DNA of 45,245 nt, from positions 1-45,245 of the forward strand of contig CALLBD010000053.1 in assembly GCA_938001915.1 (NCBI GenBank), read 5' to 3'. The stretch is from an uncultured Caulobacterales bacterium. GTDB taxonomy: Bacteria; Pseudomonadota; Alphaproteobacteria; Caulobacterales; Maricaulaceae. Below, piece after piece: positions 35,628 through 45,131 of this stretch (the first letter of the stretch is position 1; every line of letters starts with the position of its first letter). Below the pieces are notes generated by a model. It had not been told where the DNA came from and made no database searches. It saw only the letters and a list, made by a program, of their open reading frames with translations. Made by a program: the position numbers and the translations under genes.

Positions 35628-37468
35628 TGAACGAACAGAAAAACCTTATCTGGGCCATGATTCTCTCCGCAATCGTGGTGATGCTATATTTCACCTTTAT
35701 TGAGGGCCCAACTCAACAAAAAGCCCGCCTCGACGCAGAAGCGGAAATGGAGCGCGCACGCGCAGAGTTTGAAGATAAAACAGAGGCACAAGTCGTTGAG
35801 CCGCTCAAAACGCGTGAAGAGCTGATTCAACAAGGCGAAGCGACACGCATTAAAATCGACACGCCCGCCCTCACGGGGTCTTTTCTGACGACAGGGTCTC
35901 GGATCGATGATCTGGCGTTGAAACAATATAACGCGACATTAAAGCCAGAGGACGGCCTCGTTCAACTGCTCAATCCTGAAGGCGGCGAGCGCGCGGCCTT
36001 TATCGCGGATAATTGGACGGTTGTTGATGGCGGATCGGGAACATCATCGCCCTGGACTATTGTTTCAGGCGACATCATTACCCCTGCCTCACCCGTGTTA
36101 CTCCAAAAGCAAATCGGTGATGTCCGCATTCAGCGCGAACTTAGCGTCGATGATAAATATCTCATTACCCTGACGGACCGTCTGACAAATACTGGTACCT
36201 CCGAAACTAATATTGAGCGCAAAGGGGTGGCGCGCCAAGTCGGCCTCCCTGACGATTTGACGAATTTCTTCATCATCCAAGAAGGGCCTATTTCTGTTAT
36301 TGACGGCAAATATCACGAGCAAAAATACAAAAAACTCAAGAAGAAAAGTGGGTGGACCGCAAATGGCACAGGCGGTTGGGTCGGCCTGACTGATAAATAT
36401 TGGCTGCAAGCGGCCATCGCCCCGCAAGGCAACCCGGTCACAGCCCAATATGATTTCAAGTTCATCAACAATAAAGATGTCTATGAAACCTCTTACACAA
36501 CCTCTGCGCTGACAATTACGCCCGGGGCAACGGTCGAATCCATTGGTTACATGATGGCAGGTCCGAAAGATTATAAAATGCTCCGGTCCTATGAAGAAGC
36601 TGGCATTTCTGACCTCACAAATACGATTGGCTGGGGAAAATTAAAAATACTCGTCAAGCCCATTAGCCGCGCCCTCTCATGGTTTGGCGAAAAACTGGGC
36701 AGCCTGGGCCTCGGCATATTAGCGCTGACACTTTTGATTAAGCTCGTCATGTATCCGCTTTATTCCAAGCAATATGCCTCGCAAGCGAAGATGAAAAAGG
36801 TTCAGCCAAAACTTAAAAAGTTACAAGAGCGCTACAAAGATGACCGTATGAAGTTACAACAAGAGATGATGGCGCTGTATAAAAAGGAAGGCGCCAATCC
36901 TGCGGCGGGCTGTCTGCCGATTATCCCAACAATTTTCGTCTTTTTCGCGCTTTATAAGGCTGTGTTCATCAATATCGACCTGCGCCACGAAAGCTTCCTT
37001 GGCTATATTCAAGATCTTTCTGCTCGTGACCCGCTGTCTATTATCAACGGCTTTGGTATTTTCCCTTGGGTGGGCCAGCCAGAATGGTTGCCTGCGATGT
37101 TCACTATTGGGCCGCTCGCCATTTTATATGGTGCATCCATGAGCATGATGTACACCTTGCAGCCCGCGCCAACGATGGGCGCAAGCGAGCAAGCCCAGCT
37201 TCAGGCAAAAATTTTCAAATGGATGCCATGGTTGTTTATGTTTATCTTGGCTGGCTTCCCCGCTGGTCTTTTGATTTACTGGATTTGGAGCAACATCCTC
37301 TCCTTCGCGCAGCAATATTGGATTACACGTAAGAACGGCGTCGATACACCCGTCGACAAATTCTTCCGTAAACTCTTCGGCAAGCCTGAACCCATCGCCG
37401 AAGGCGCAGCCGTTGAGGTTGAACCTAATTCTGTAAAAAAGAAGAAAACACCAAAGTCCAAAAAATGA
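35627..37468 (+). CDS. yidC: Membrane protein insertase YidC
   Basis: This 613-residue Oxa1/YidC insertase helps Sec-dependent and independent proteins into the inner membrane. An N-terminal helix lies at about 8-26, followed by a large periplasmic beta domain (about 27-345). The conserved five-helix core starts near LGLGILALTLLIKLVMYPL. A basic cytoplasmic hairpin (KMKKVQPKLKKLQERYKDD), NPAAGCLPIIPTIFVFFALYKAVF and a Lys-rich tail (KKKKTPKSKK) follow. This is the Gram-negative form with the P1 domain. It overlaps engB by 4 nt (ATGA). Confidence 0.96.
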   Translation: MNEQKNLIWAMILSAIVVMLYFTFIEGPTQQKARLDAEAEMERARAEFEDKTEAQVVEPLKTREELIQQGEATRIKIDTPALTGSFLTTGSRIDDLALKQYNATLKPEDGLVQLLNPEGGERAAFIADNWTVVDGGSGTSSPWTIVSGDIITPASPVLLQKQIGDVRIQRELSVDDKYLITLTDRLTNTGTSETNIERKGVARQVGLPDDLTNFFIIQEGPISVIDGKYHEQKYKKLKKKSGWTANGTGGWVGLTDKYWLQAAIAPQGNPVTAQYDFKFINNKDVYETSYTTSALTITPGATVESIGYMMAGPKDYKMLRSYEEAGISDLTNTIGWGKLKILVKPISRALSWFGEKLGSLGLGILALTLLIKLVMYPLYSKQYASQAKMKKVQPKLKKLQERYKDDRMKLQQEMMALYKKEGANPAAGCLPIIPTIFVFFALYKAVFINIDLRHESFLGYIQDLSARDPLSIINGFGIFPWVGQPEWLPAMFTIGPLAILYGASMSMMYTLQPAPTMGASEQAQLQAKIFKWMPWLFMFILAGFPAGLLIYWIWSNILSFAQQYWITRKNGVDTPVDKFFRKLFGKPEPIAEGAAVEVEPNSVKKKKTPKSKK

Positions 37469-38145
37469 GTGCGGTTGAGAAAGCCCCCCTCGCGACAACG
37501 CCAGACTTCACAGATGCACAAATAGAAGACGGGCGTCTACTATTCGCGCGAGAGGTGCTTTTCATGCTCTCCGTTGTCAATCTGGACTCGCTGCCGCCCG
37601 CGGATAGGCCTGAAATCTGTTTTGCGGGCCGGTCTAATGTCGGGAAATCTTCGCTCATTAATGCGCTGACGAACCGTAAAGGCCTCGCGCGCGCATCGAA
37701 CACACCAGGACGGACGCGGGAGCTTAATTACTTTAATGTTGATGATCGTCTGAATTTAGTCGACTTGCCAGGATATGGATATGCCCGCGCGCCCAAGACT
37801 GAAATTTCAAACTGGACCCGCTTAACACGCGCTTTCCTGCGCGGACGCGCCGGTTTGCGCCGCGTCTTTTTGCTCATCGATAGTCGCCACGGAATTAAGC
37901 CCTCCGACATAGAGCTCATGGAAATGCTGGATGATGCGGCAGTGACCTATCAGCTTGTCTTAACCAAAAGCGACAAAATCAAACGTGCGGAGCTGGAAAA
38001 AGTCATGCGCCGCACCTCCCGCACCATCGGCAAACGACCAGCGGCCCATCCTGAATTAATGGTGACTTCATCCGAGAAAAAGACGGGACTGGATGATCTG
38101 CGCGCTGAAATCGCGACCTTGGCCCTGCCGCGCGTTTCGCTATAA
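37465..38145 (+). CDS. engB: Ribosome biogenesis GTP-binding protein EngB (YsxC/YihA)
   Basis: This 226-residue GTPase works in late 50S assembly. G motifs are all present: G1 GRSNVGKS at 55-62, G2 region TPGRTRELNYF, G3 DLPGYGYA and G4 TKSDK. Length is slightly above the typical 200-210 because of an extra ~25-residue N terminus. It is coupled to yidC by the ATGA overlap and lies 6 nt from argB, so expression is co-operonic with the translation and membrane genes. Confidence 0.94.
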   Translation: MSAVEKAPLATTPDFTDAQIEDGRLLFAREVLFMLSVVNLDSLPPADRPEICFAGRSNVGKSSLINALTNRKGLARASNTPGRTRELNYFNVDDRLNLVDLPGYGYARAPKTEISNWTRLTRAFLRGRAGLRRVFLLIDSRHGIKPSDIELMEMLDDAAVTYQLVLTKSDKIKRAELEKVMRRTSRTIGKRPAAHPELMVTSSEKKTGLDDLRAEIATLALPRVSL

Positions 38146-38151
38146 GAGCCT

Positions 38152-39012
38152 ATGCAACGCCGAAAAAACGAATCAGGTTGGACAAGCGCAAAGGTTCTCT
38201 CAGAGGCTTTGCCCTTCATTCAGCGCCACTCTGGCCGCTGGGTCGTCGTAAAATTTGGTGGGCATGCCATGGGCAGCCCTGCGCTCACGGCAGAATTTGC
38301 CAAAGATATTGTTCTCCTGCGTCAATGCGGGCTGCGGCCTATCGTTGTCCATGGGGGCGGGCCACAAATCGGCACGATGCTTGAACGGCTACAAATCAAA
38401 ACGAAATTTAAGGACGGTCTGCGCGTCTCAGATATGGAAACTGTTGGCGTCGCCGAAATGGTTTTATCGGGCGCGATAAATAAATCTATCGTTAGCGCCA
38501 TAAATGTGGCGGGCGGAAAAGCCGTGGGTATTTCTGGCCGCGATGCCCGCTTAATCACAGCCAAACCCGTCAATGCTGACCTTGGCTTCACGGGTGAACC
38601 CATCGGCACAGATGTGACTTTGCTGGAGACACTTGCCAGCGACGACGCGGGTTTCATCCCCGTCATTTCGCCTATTAGTGCCGATGAAACAGGCAATGGA
38701 TATAATATAAATGCCGATACCGCTGCGGGTGTTCTCGCCTCTGCGCTGGGGGCCAGCCGCTTGATGCTCTTGACCGACATTGAAGGTGTGATGGATGGTA
38801 AGGGAAATGTCCTGACGGACCTTTCAACGAAAGAGGCCCGTCAATTAATAACGAACGGCATCGCCAAAGGCGGCATGATTCCAAAACTCACGACGGCCAT
38901 AACCGCCGTTGAGAATGGTGTGGAAGCCGTAGTCATCTTAGATGGCCGCCGCGCGCATGGACTGTTGGTGGAATTATTCACGGATATGGGCGCGGGGACA
39001 TTGATCCGGTAA
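38152..39012 (+). CDS. argB: Acetylglutamate kinase
   Basis: This 286-residue enzyme phosphorylates N-acetylglutamate in arginine synthesis. The amino-acid-kinase fold signatures are VVKFGGHAMG, VVHGGGPQIG and GISGRDARLI, followed by YNINADTAAGVLASAL and the C-terminal GGMIPKLTTAITAVENGV. The N-terminal helix (SEALPFIQRHSGRW) matches the arginine-sensitive hexameric form. The stop codon shares its last base with the start of the next gene (TAATG), so it is coupled to the DUF1036 protein. Confidence 0.95.
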   Translation: MQRRKNESGWTSAKVLSEALPFIQRHSGRWVVVKFGGHAMGSPALTAEFAKDIVLLRQCGLRPIVVHGGGPQIGTMLERLQIKTKFKDGLRVSDMETVGVAEMVLSGAINKSIVSAINVAGGKAVGISGRDARLITAKPVNADLGFTGEPIGTDVTLLETLASDDAGFIPVISPISADETGNGYNINADTAAGVLASALGASRLMLLTDIEGVMDGKGNVLTDLSTKEARQLITNGIAKGGMIPKLTTAITAVENGVEAVVILDGRRAHGLLVELFTDMGAGTLIR

Positions 39013-40079
39013 TGCGAAGCTTTGGTCTCACAGTTTTGCTCTCTTTTGCCGCCTTACCCGCTGCGGCGCAAACCACACCCTCGCCCGAATCTGCCCCCTC
39101 AAGATTGGGACAAAGCGCGACCCAAAATTGGGATGTGTGCAATGAGACGAGCTTTGTTCTTCGCTTTTCTTCCGCCTTTATTCGTTCCGACAGGCTGCAA
39201 GTCGCGGGCTGGACATCCCTTCAACCGGGAGCCTGCACCCAATTAAATCCTCCTAAGGATAGCCCGCGATTTTTATTTGCCGAAAGCCTGCCAATCCACC
39301 GAGGCGGCATAAGAGAATGGAAGGGTCGTTTTGAACTCTGCGCAACAGATAATGATTTCGTCTCTGAGGCCACCGATAATTGCCAGTTAAAGAATATGGA
39401 GACACGCGACTTTTTCGCCATAGACCCTTCGGAAAGCAAAACAACTTTAATTGAGCCAAGTGATTATGGCCCCTCAGCTGAGGTCGCGGGCCTGCAACGT
39501 TTATTACAAGATGCGGGGTATAAAATAACGCGTGTTGACGGCTTGTCGGGCCGGCGCACCTCGCGCACCATTGCCAGTGCAAAATCAGACTTGGAGTTAG
39601 ATAAAACAGCGCCCAATCAAGCCCTGATTAGCGCCCTAATCCCAAAAGCGGAGGCCGCGCGCAATATGATCGGGCTGGATATATGTAACGATGGCACGGC
39701 GCGCCTGCATAGCGCAATTGCTATTCAGCAGGATGGAAATTGGACCTCGCGCGGCTGGTGGCCTGTGGAAGTCGGAGACTGTGTCAAACCTTTCGACCAA
39801 AGCCTTATTGGCACGCAAGCCCATGTTTTTGCCCTGCAAGAAGCCACCACAGAAGCGGGTGAGCCCGCTCCAGACCGCAGGCTCCGCTCGGAAGTCGTAA
39901 CCCCTGCGCCGTTTTGCATTGCCGAATCCCGCTTTGCGGCTTTGGGCCGCGAAAAATGCCTCGAGCAAGGCTACACAGCGGTCGATTTTCGTCCCCTCCC
40001 CTCCGATGTAGATGTGCATGTTGTGCGCCTAACGGATGCTGATTTCGTAGAAGGCGGCGGAGATGGCTTGCGTCGATAG
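39012..40079 (+). CDS. Exported protein with two DUF1036-like domains flanking a peptidoglycan-binding-like segment
   Basis: This 355-residue protein has a signal peptide at 1-19 (PAAAQ cleavage). A first DUF1036-like domain follows (WDVCNETSFVLRFSSAF, then GWTSLQPGACTQL). The central segment at about 150-200 resembles PG_binding_1 (VAGLQRLLQDAGYKITRVDGLSGRRT). The second DUF1036-like domain (GLDICNDGTARLHSAIAIQQDGNWTSRGWWPVEVGDCVKPF) runs to near the end. The conserved Cys pairs of each half suggest disulfides. It is envelope-located and its function is unknown. It overlaps argB by one base. The domain order is what makes it unusual. Confidence 0.8.
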   Translation: MRSFGLTVLLSFAALPAAAQTTPSPESAPSRLGQSATQNWDVCNETSFVLRFSSAFIRSDRLQVAGWTSLQPGACTQLNPPKDSPRFLFAESLPIHRGGIREWKGRFELCATDNDFVSEATDNCQLKNMETRDFFAIDPSESKTTLIEPSDYGPSAEVAGLQRLLQDAGYKITRVDGLSGRRTSRTIASAKSDLELDKTAPNQALISALIPKAEAARNMIGLDICNDGTARLHSAIAIQQDGNWTSRGWWPVEVGDCVKPFDQSLIGTQAHVFALQEATTEAGEPAPDRRLRSEVVTPAPFCIAESRFAALGREKCLEQGYTAVDFRPLPSDVDVHVVRLTDADFVEGGGDGLRR

Positions 40080-40101
40080 GTGAGCGCGTTAAGGCAGTGC
40101 C

Positions 40102-40794
40102 ATGACGCAGACTGACCTCTCCCACATTAAGAGCTGGATATTTGATCTCGACAATACGCTCTATCCAGCGGATGTCGATTTCTTCAATCAAATCGTCTAT
40201 AAAATGAACCGATATGTTGCGGATTTCCTGTCCATGACACCAGAGGACGCCCTGGTCGTTCAAAAAGACTATCTGGCAGAATATGGCACGACGCTGTCGG
40301 GCATGATGGCCATACATCAGATGGACCCCGCGCCTTTCCTAAAATATGTCCATGATGTCGATTTGAGCCTTCTGGACATTAATCCCGCCCTTCGGACCCG
40401 CCTCGAAAACCTATCTGGGAAAAAATATATTTTTACAAATGGATCCAAAGCCCATGCCGAAAATGTGGCAGGCTATCTCAAGCTCTTTGATCTATTTGAC
40501 GGGCACTTCGGCGTCGAAGATACGGGCTATATCCCAAAACCCAAAGCCCCCGCCTATGACGCCTTCCTGAAGCGCTTTCCCGAAATTGACCCGAAGTCGG
40601 CCATTTTCTTTGAAGATAATTTGCGGAACTTGAAAGTGCCAAAAGCGCTCGGCATGACCACAGTCCTTGTCGTCTCTGATGAAGATTGGAGCCATGAGCC
40701 CCAAGACGCCCGCCCCGCCAACGGCGCAGAGGGCGCAGATTTCGTCGATTATGTCACCAACGATTTAGCGGGATGGCTCGCGGTGAATGCCTAG
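40102..40794 (+). CDS. HAD-family pyrimidine 5'-nucleotidase
   Basis: This 230-residue cytoplasmic hydrolase of the HAD superfamily, Sdt1/pyrimidine 5'-nucleotidase branch, removes phosphate from pyrimidine nucleoside monophosphates. Motif I is D15-L-D17-NTLYP (WIFDLDNTLYP), motif II FTNGSKAHAE, motif III Lys in IPKPKAPAYD and motif IV FFEDNLRNL. The helical cap lies between motifs I and II. It is probably the last gene of the rpmH-argB run (22-bp gap). Substrate assignment rests on family resemblance; a broader phosphatase is possible. Confidence 0.86.
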   Translation: MTQTDLSHIKSWIFDLDNTLYPADVDFFNQIVYKMNRYVADFLSMTPEDALVVQKDYLAEYGTTLSGMMAIHQMDPAPFLKYVHDVDLSLLDINPALRTRLENLSGKKYIFTNGSKAHAENVAGYLKLFDLFDGHFGVEDTGYIPKPKAPAYDAFLKRFPEIDPKSAIFFEDNLRNLKVPKALGMTTVLVVSDEDWSHEPQDARPANGAEGADFVDYVTNDLAGWLAVNA

Positions 40795-40880
40795 CGCCCA
40801 ATTGCATACCAAGATGAACATTGCCTAACTGCGGCATCTCGCACCTTGACCACAGCGCGTAGCCACCCCAAATACAGACT

Positions 40881-41066
40881 ATGACGAAACGCCACAAATC
40901 TGCCATTGCGATTAATCTGAACGCCATCAATTGCCCGCGTTGCAATTTGCGTCAGCCCAAATTTCGCATGCCGCGCTCTCTGAAGCAGTTTTTCTTCGGC
41001 GGTTGGACCTGCGAGCGCTGCCATACAGAAATGGACAGCTTCGGGCGACCTGTTTTTAGATTTTAA
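40881..41066 (+). CDS. Small zinc-ribbon protein
   Basis: This 61-residue protein has two CxxC knuckles, CPRC at 18-21 and CERC near 48-51. They are separated by a basic and aromatic stretch (KFRMPRSLKQFFFGGW) that would form one zinc ribbon. No signal peptide is present. There is no clear ribosome-binding site, and codon choice is compatible with a real gene. The function is unknown; nucleic-acid or protein contact is typical of such ribbons. Confidence 0.62.
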   Translation: MTKRHKSAIAINLNAINCPRCNLRQPKFRMPRSLKQFFFGGWTCERCHTEMDSFGRPVFRF

Positions 41067-41122
41067 ACCTTAAATCGAAGTTTTAACATTTTCTAACTTC
41101 TTTTCTGATAACAAATTTCCCT

Positions 41123-41821
41123 ATGAAATTTGTCTTGTTCCTTATGATTGGTGCGTCGTTCTTGGCGGCCTTTGTTACCTCTGTGAGTTCTGGATTAACC
41201 TGGACTTATTATCCTAGCAGAGGAATTGGCATCCCTTTTTATGAATTCAATAATTGGATTGTCTTAACTCATCTAACAGTTGGCGTTGGCCTAATGTTTT
41301 TTTGGCCTAAGACCAACAATGGAAGAATGATACTAGTAGCTTTCGCTATATTTTTGGGAAGCCTTTTATTCAACTTTGGAACACAACAGATAAGAGTAGA
41401 AAAAGAAACAACGGTCAAAATTGACGATAGGGCTTACCGCGTATCAAATTATGAAGAGCCTAATATAGATATGGTGGAACCTTTTGGGCGATCTCCTTTT
41501 CGGCCAAGGGACCCTCAATTAGGTGAAATTGAAGCGCTATATTTTTCTCCTAAGCAACAGTTTGAGTTTGAGGAGATATTTGAAAATGAAAGAGCTGAAC
41601 GTTTCCTAGTTGGCATTTATGCTTCAAACGTGTCTGAACGTAAAAAAGTCAAAGATCCATTCATTATTAAGGGGCAAACTTATAGTCTTGTATTTTTTCC
41701 TGAGAGAGAGTTTACAAACCCCGACAGTCCAGAAAAATTCAAAACATTTATTGAACAAAATAGAAAACTCATCGAACAAGATATCGCAGAGAGAACAGCC
41801 GCAGCTCCCAACTTGCCTTGA
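41123..41821 (+). CDS. Unknown membrane protein in AT-rich island
   Basis: I do not recognise this 232-residue protein. It has three hydrophobic segments at about residues 3-21, 43-60 and 69-86. A polar C-terminal domain of about 140 residues follows ([12 protein letters not shown], then [20 protein letters not shown]), probably facing one compartment. Base composition is visibly more AT-rich than the neighbours on both sides, with codons such as tta, ata and aga common. This suggests recent acquisition. No clear ribosome-binding site precedes the ATG. The gene lies between the zinc-ribbon gene and def. Confidence 0.62.
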   Translation: MKFVLFLMIGASFLAAFVTSVSSGLTWTYYPSRGIGIPFYEFNNWIVLTHLTVGVGLMFFWPKTNNGRMILVAFAIFLGSLLFNFGTQQIRVEKETTVKIDDRAYRVSNYEEPNIDMVEPFGRSPFRPRDPQLGEIEALYFSPKQQFEFEEIFENERAERFLVGIYASNVSERKKVKDPFIIKGQTYSLVFFPEREFTNPDSPEKFKTFIEQNRKLIEQDIAERTAAAPNLP

Positions 41822-41852
41822 CCACTCCGCCCCCTACCCTTATCTGTCCCCA

Positions 41853-42371
41853 ATGGCTATTCGACCCATTTTGACAGTTCCTAATCCCATCCTGAAACAG
41901 GTCTCTAAACCTGTGGACGCGGTGACGGATGAAACACGTAAGCTGATGGATGATATGCTAGAGACGATGTATGCGGCGCCGGGCATTGGTCTTGCCGCTG
42001 TGCAAATCGGCGAGCCGCTAAATGTCATTGTCATGGACCTCGCCAAGGAAGGCGAAGAGCCGCAGCCCAAATATTTCGTCAATCCCGAAATCTTAGAGAG
42101 CGTCGAAGAGACCCTGCCCTATCAAGAGGGCTGCCTGTCCGTCCCAGACATCTATGAGGAAATTGACCGGCCCGAGCGCGTGCAAATCACCTATCTGGAT
42201 TATAATGGCGAGTGCGTCACAGAATGGGCCGAAGGGCTCTATGCCGTCTGTATTCAACATGAAATGGATCATCTGAAAGGCGTTGTCTTCATCGATTACC
42301 TTTCGCGCCTCAAACGTGAGCGCGCTGTGAAGAAAGTGATTAAGGCTGAGAAATTCAGAGCGACGGCCTAG
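41853..42371 (+). CDS. def: Peptide deformylase
   Basis: This 172-residue metalloenzyme removes the N-formyl group from nascent proteins. Motif 1 is GIGLAAVQ at 44-51, motif 2 EGCLS with C94, and motif 3 HEMDH with H136, E137 and H140. The start is taken at [10 protein letters not shown] (41853), since a longer frame back to 41610 overlaps the preceding gene and lacks family similarity. It is followed 4 bp later by fmt, the enzyme that adds the formyl group, which is the usual pairing. Confidence 0.96.
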   Translation: MAIRPILTVPNPILKQVSKPVDAVTDETRKLMDDMLETMYAAPGIGLAAVQIGEPLNVIVMDLAKEGEEPQPKYFVNPEILESVEETLPYQEGCLSVPDIYEEIDRPERVQITYLDYNGECVTEWAEGLYAVCIQHEMDHLKGVVFIDYLSRLKRERAVKKVIKAEKFRATA

Positions 42372-42375
42372 AGCC

Positions 42376-43287
42376 ATGAATATCGTATTCATGGGCACGC
42401 CAGAGTTTGCCGTGCCATCTCTTGCCGAGATTGTTGCCTCGGGCCATAATGTCGTGCGGGTTTACACTCAGCCGCCGCGCCGCTCTGGCCGCGGCAAGCA
42501 CCTTACAAAATCCCCTGCCCATCAATTCGCCGAACTCATGGGCATTCCCGTGGAAACGCCTGAAAGTTTCCGAAAGTCAAAGGTCATTGACGGGCTAGAA
42601 GGTTTAAATGCCGATGTGGCTTGCGTGGTGGCCTATGGTCAAATCCTGCCGCAGCGCGCGCTGGATGCGCCTAAATATGGCTGCCTAAATTTACACGGCT
42701 CCCTTTTGCCCCGCTGGCGGGGCGCCGCCCCCGTTCAGCGCGCCATCATGGCAGGCGATACGCAAACCGGCGTGCAAATTATGCAAATGGCCAAAGGCTT
42801 GGACACAGGGGATATATTGCTTTCTGAATCCACCAATATTCAGGCTACGGATACGGCTGCAACATTGTCTCAACGCCTGTCCCAATTGGGCGCGCAAATG
42901 TGGCCGCGCGCGCTAGGGGCTGTAGAGCGCGAGGCACTGAGCCCAACCCCCCAATCAGGCGAGCCCACATACGCCCATAAAATCGATAAATTTGAAGCGC
43001 GGCTTGACTGGAGCCTTCCAGCGCGCAATCTTGAAGCGAATATTCGCGGCCTGTCTCCCTTCCCAGGGGCGTGGTGCGAAATCGACAGCAAGCGCGTGAA
43101 AGTCCATTTGGCGCGGGTTGTGGAAGGGCAAGGGACGCCCGGTGACGTTTTAAATGACGCGCTGACAATCGCCTGCGGAGAGGACGCCTTGCAGCTTCTA
43201 ACCGTGCAGCCCGCAGGAAAATCGCGGATGAGCGCCGAGGACTTCTTGCGCGGCACCTCCGTCCCGAGCGGGTCGAAACTAGAATAA
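42376..43287 (+). CDS. fmt: Methionyl-tRNA formyltransferase
   Basis: This 303-residue enzyme formylates Met-tRNAi with 10-formyl-tetrahydrofolate. Catalytic residues are N105, H107 and D143 in LNLHGSLLPRWRGAAP and KGLDTGDILL. The C-terminal tRNA-binding domain is present (RGLSPFPGAWCEI to LRGTSVPSGSKLE). Length is normal. It is coupled to def upstream (4-bp gap) and sits 21 bp before the next gene in the same orientation. Confidence 0.96.
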   Translation: MNIVFMGTPEFAVPSLAEIVASGHNVVRVYTQPPRRSGRGKHLTKSPAHQFAELMGIPVETPESFRKSKVIDGLEGLNADVACVVAYGQILPQRALDAPKYGCLNLHGSLLPRWRGAAPVQRAIMAGDTQTGVQIMQMAKGLDTGDILLSESTNIQATDTAATLSQRLSQLGAQMWPRALGAVEREALSPTPQSGEPTYAHKIDKFEARLDWSLPARNLEANIRGLSPFPGAWCEIDSKRVKVHLARVVEGQGTPGDVLNDALTIACGEDALQLLTVQPAGKSRMSAEDFLRGTSVPSGSKLE

Positions 43288-43308
43288 TAAGAATAAGAGA
43301 GAGACAAT

Positions 43309-43833
43309 ATGAGCATCCATGAAGAAGTTTACGAAGGGCACCTCATTCGGGCCAATAGCAATGCTGCGATGATATTCCTCGAGGGCTCCAAAAGCTTGGA
43401 AACAAAATTCCGCGCAATGGATTTGGAAGACGCGCTGAAAAAGTCGAAAGCTTGGATAGACGAGAAACTCGGCGGACGCCGTGAAGAACGCCGCGCAGCC
43501 AATATTGGAACTGTGGATGGCTATGTCGAAGTCTTTAAAGTTATCAAATTCAGCAAAGCCCGCCGTCTTATGCTGGTGTCCCATCGCCGCGCGGAGGATC
43601 GTAAATTGACCGCCGCAGAGCTGGCCGACGCCGCAGGCTGGAAAACGGCCGCATCCGCGACGACTCATTATAGCAAACTTGGCAAGGAAGTCGCAGAGCG
43701 CCTCGATTTAAAAGTTGACGCGACCGACAAAGCCGCATGGACGTCGACCTTGGCGACACTCGACCCCGCAACCGACGAGCTGCAGATGCACGAAGAAGTC
43801 GCACTGGCCTTGGACGCATTGAATATTGGCTAA
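43309..43833 (+). CDS. Conserved-looking unknown protein between fmt and truA
   Basis: I do not recognise this 174-residue, highly charged cytoplasmic protein. The N-terminal half reads like a beta-hairpin domain with an alpha segment ([19 protein letters not shown], then [15 protein letters not shown]). The C-terminal half ([34 protein letters not shown]) resembles a small helix-turn-helix-like helical unit. There is no signal peptide. An AGAGAG run precedes the ATG. It shares one base with truA (TAATG), so it is translationally coupled to a tRNA-modifying enzyme and preceded by fmt. A role in translation or RNA is possible but unproven. Confidence 0.72.
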   Translation: MSIHEEVYEGHLIRANSNAAMIFLEGSKSLETKFRAMDLEDALKKSKAWIDEKLGGRREERRAANIGTVDGYVEVFKVIKFSKARRLMLVSHRRAEDRKLTAAELADAAGWKTAASATTHYSKLGKEVAERLDLKVDATDKAAWTSTLATLDPATDELQMHEEVALALDALNIG

Positions 43834-44570
43834 TGTCCAGGTTCAAATTAACGATTGAATATGATGGCGGACCCTATCAGGGCTGGCAGAGACAAGACCA
43901 TGCGCCAACGGTGCAGGGCACAATTGAGGCAGCAGCCCAGCGGCTGAACGGGTCGCCCGTGACCGTTTACGGCTCCGGGCGCACCGATAGCGGCGTGCAT
44001 GCTTTGGCGCAGATTGCCCATGTGGATTTCGATAAAGCCTTGCGCGCCGATCAAGTGCGAGACGCGCTAAATTTCCACCTCAGCAAAGCGCCTATTTCTA
44101 TTCTGGCCGCCGAGGAAGTGGACGCAGAATTTCATGCGCGCTTTGACGCCGTTGAGCGCCGTTATCTTTACCGTATCGTCGACCGCCGCCCGCGCCTCGC
44201 GCTGGACCGTGGCCGTGTGTGGCGTATTCCCGTCCGGCTTGATGCGGAGGCCATGCATGAGGCAGCGCAGGTTCTAATTGGGAAGCATGATTTTACGACC
44301 TTTCGCGACGGGCAGTGTCAAGCTAAAAGCCCTGTAAAGACAATGGATGAAATCCAAGTCCTGCGCGCAGGTCACGAAATTCACCTGACCTTCCGCGCGC
44401 GCTCCTTTCTTCATAAACAAGTCCGCAGCTTTACGGGCAGCCTTGTCGAAGTCGGTCTGGGGAAATGGGATGCGGAAGATATGCAAGCCGCCCTAGAGGC
44501 ACGCGATAGAACCGAATGCGGCCCCGTCGCCTCGCCTGATGGGCTATATCTGGTACAGGTTATCTACTAA
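43833..44570 (+). CDS. truA: tRNA pseudouridine(38-40) synthase
   Basis: This 245-residue TruA isomerises uridines 38-40 in the anticodon arm. The start is ATG 43833 ([13 protein letters not shown]); upstream in-frame codons overlap the previous gene. The catalytic aspartate is D52 in [11 protein letters not shown]. Further family motifs are [28 protein letters not shown] and [20 protein letters not shown]. Length is normal (about 245-270). It overlaps the convergent membrane-protein gene by 11 bp. Confidence 0.95.
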   Translation: MSRFKLTIEYDGGPYQGWQRQDHAPTVQGTIEAAAQRLNGSPVTVYGSGRTDSGVHALAQIAHVDFDKALRADQVRDALNFHLSKAPISILAAEEVDAEFHARFDAVERRYLYRIVDRRPRLALDRGRVWRIPVRLDAEAMHEAAQVLIGKHDFTTFRDGQCQAKSPVKTMDEIQVLRAGHEIHLTFRARSFLHKQVRSFTGSLVEVGLGKWDAEDMQAALEARDRTECGPVASPDGLYLVQVIY

Positions 44571-45120
44571 TCGCTAGCTGCACAAAAGTCAGGCCTACCG
44601 CGACAATCAGGCAGCCAACCAAAATCGCAAGACCCCACTCAAATCCCGCGACTTTCTGCGCCAAGCGAATATCGGCCGCAAGCAAACCAAAATAGACCGC
44701 GAATAAAACACCGTTGCCCAGCATAAAGGGCAAGAGCCCCAGCGTCACCAAGCCAAAAACACCGCCGGCCAAGAGCGAAAATCCAAATACCGTCCAATTA
44801 CGCGTAATCGTCCAGGCTCGTACGCGGTCCATTTTTTCAAATATCATCCCGATAAGATAAGCCAGCGCAGGGAAAGAAAATAACCAAAGCCCCGTGATTA
44901 GAATATAGGGCACTACGCCGGGCAGGCTTATTTCCGTCCCGCTAATTTGCGCGCGCTGGGACTGAATAGCGTGGACGACCATCCATAGCGGCGCGAGGCT
45001 GAGAGCTAAGACGGCAAAGGAAAGTTTTTGCCCTTTGCGAGATAAATCAAAATGCTTCTCCCAATTCGGCCATGTGCCCAAAACGGCAAAGATACCCAGA
45101 ATTGACGCAAGCGGAGTCAT
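44560..45120 (-). CDS. Unknown inner-membrane protein
   Basis: This 186-residue protein has about five hydrophobic helices ([92 protein letters not shown]). The start is taken at ATG 45120, 12 nt after the msrA stop. A longer frame from 45195 runs through msrA coding sequence. I do not recognise the family and no motif is diagnostic. It probably shares a transcript with msrA, which does not by itself indicate function. Confidence 0.6.
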   Translation of the reverse strand: MTPLASILGIFAVLGTWPNWEKHFDLSRKGQKLSFAVLALSLAPLWMVVHAIQSQRAQISGTEISLPGVVPYILITGLWLFSFPALAYLIGMIFEKMDRVRAWTITRNWTVFGFSLLAGGVFGLVTLGLLPFMLGNGVLFAVYFGLLAADIRLAQKVAGFEWGLAILVGCLIVAVGLTFVQLAISR

Positions 45121-45131
45121 AGCTGGCTTGG

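Noticed and set aside
41610-41852. Upstream extension of def
   Set aside because: It overlaps the preceding gene in another frame; deformylase similarity starts at MAIRPIL.
43737-43832. Upstream extension of truA
   Set aside because: It overlaps the preceding gene, and the ATG at 43833 gives the standard TruA N terminus.
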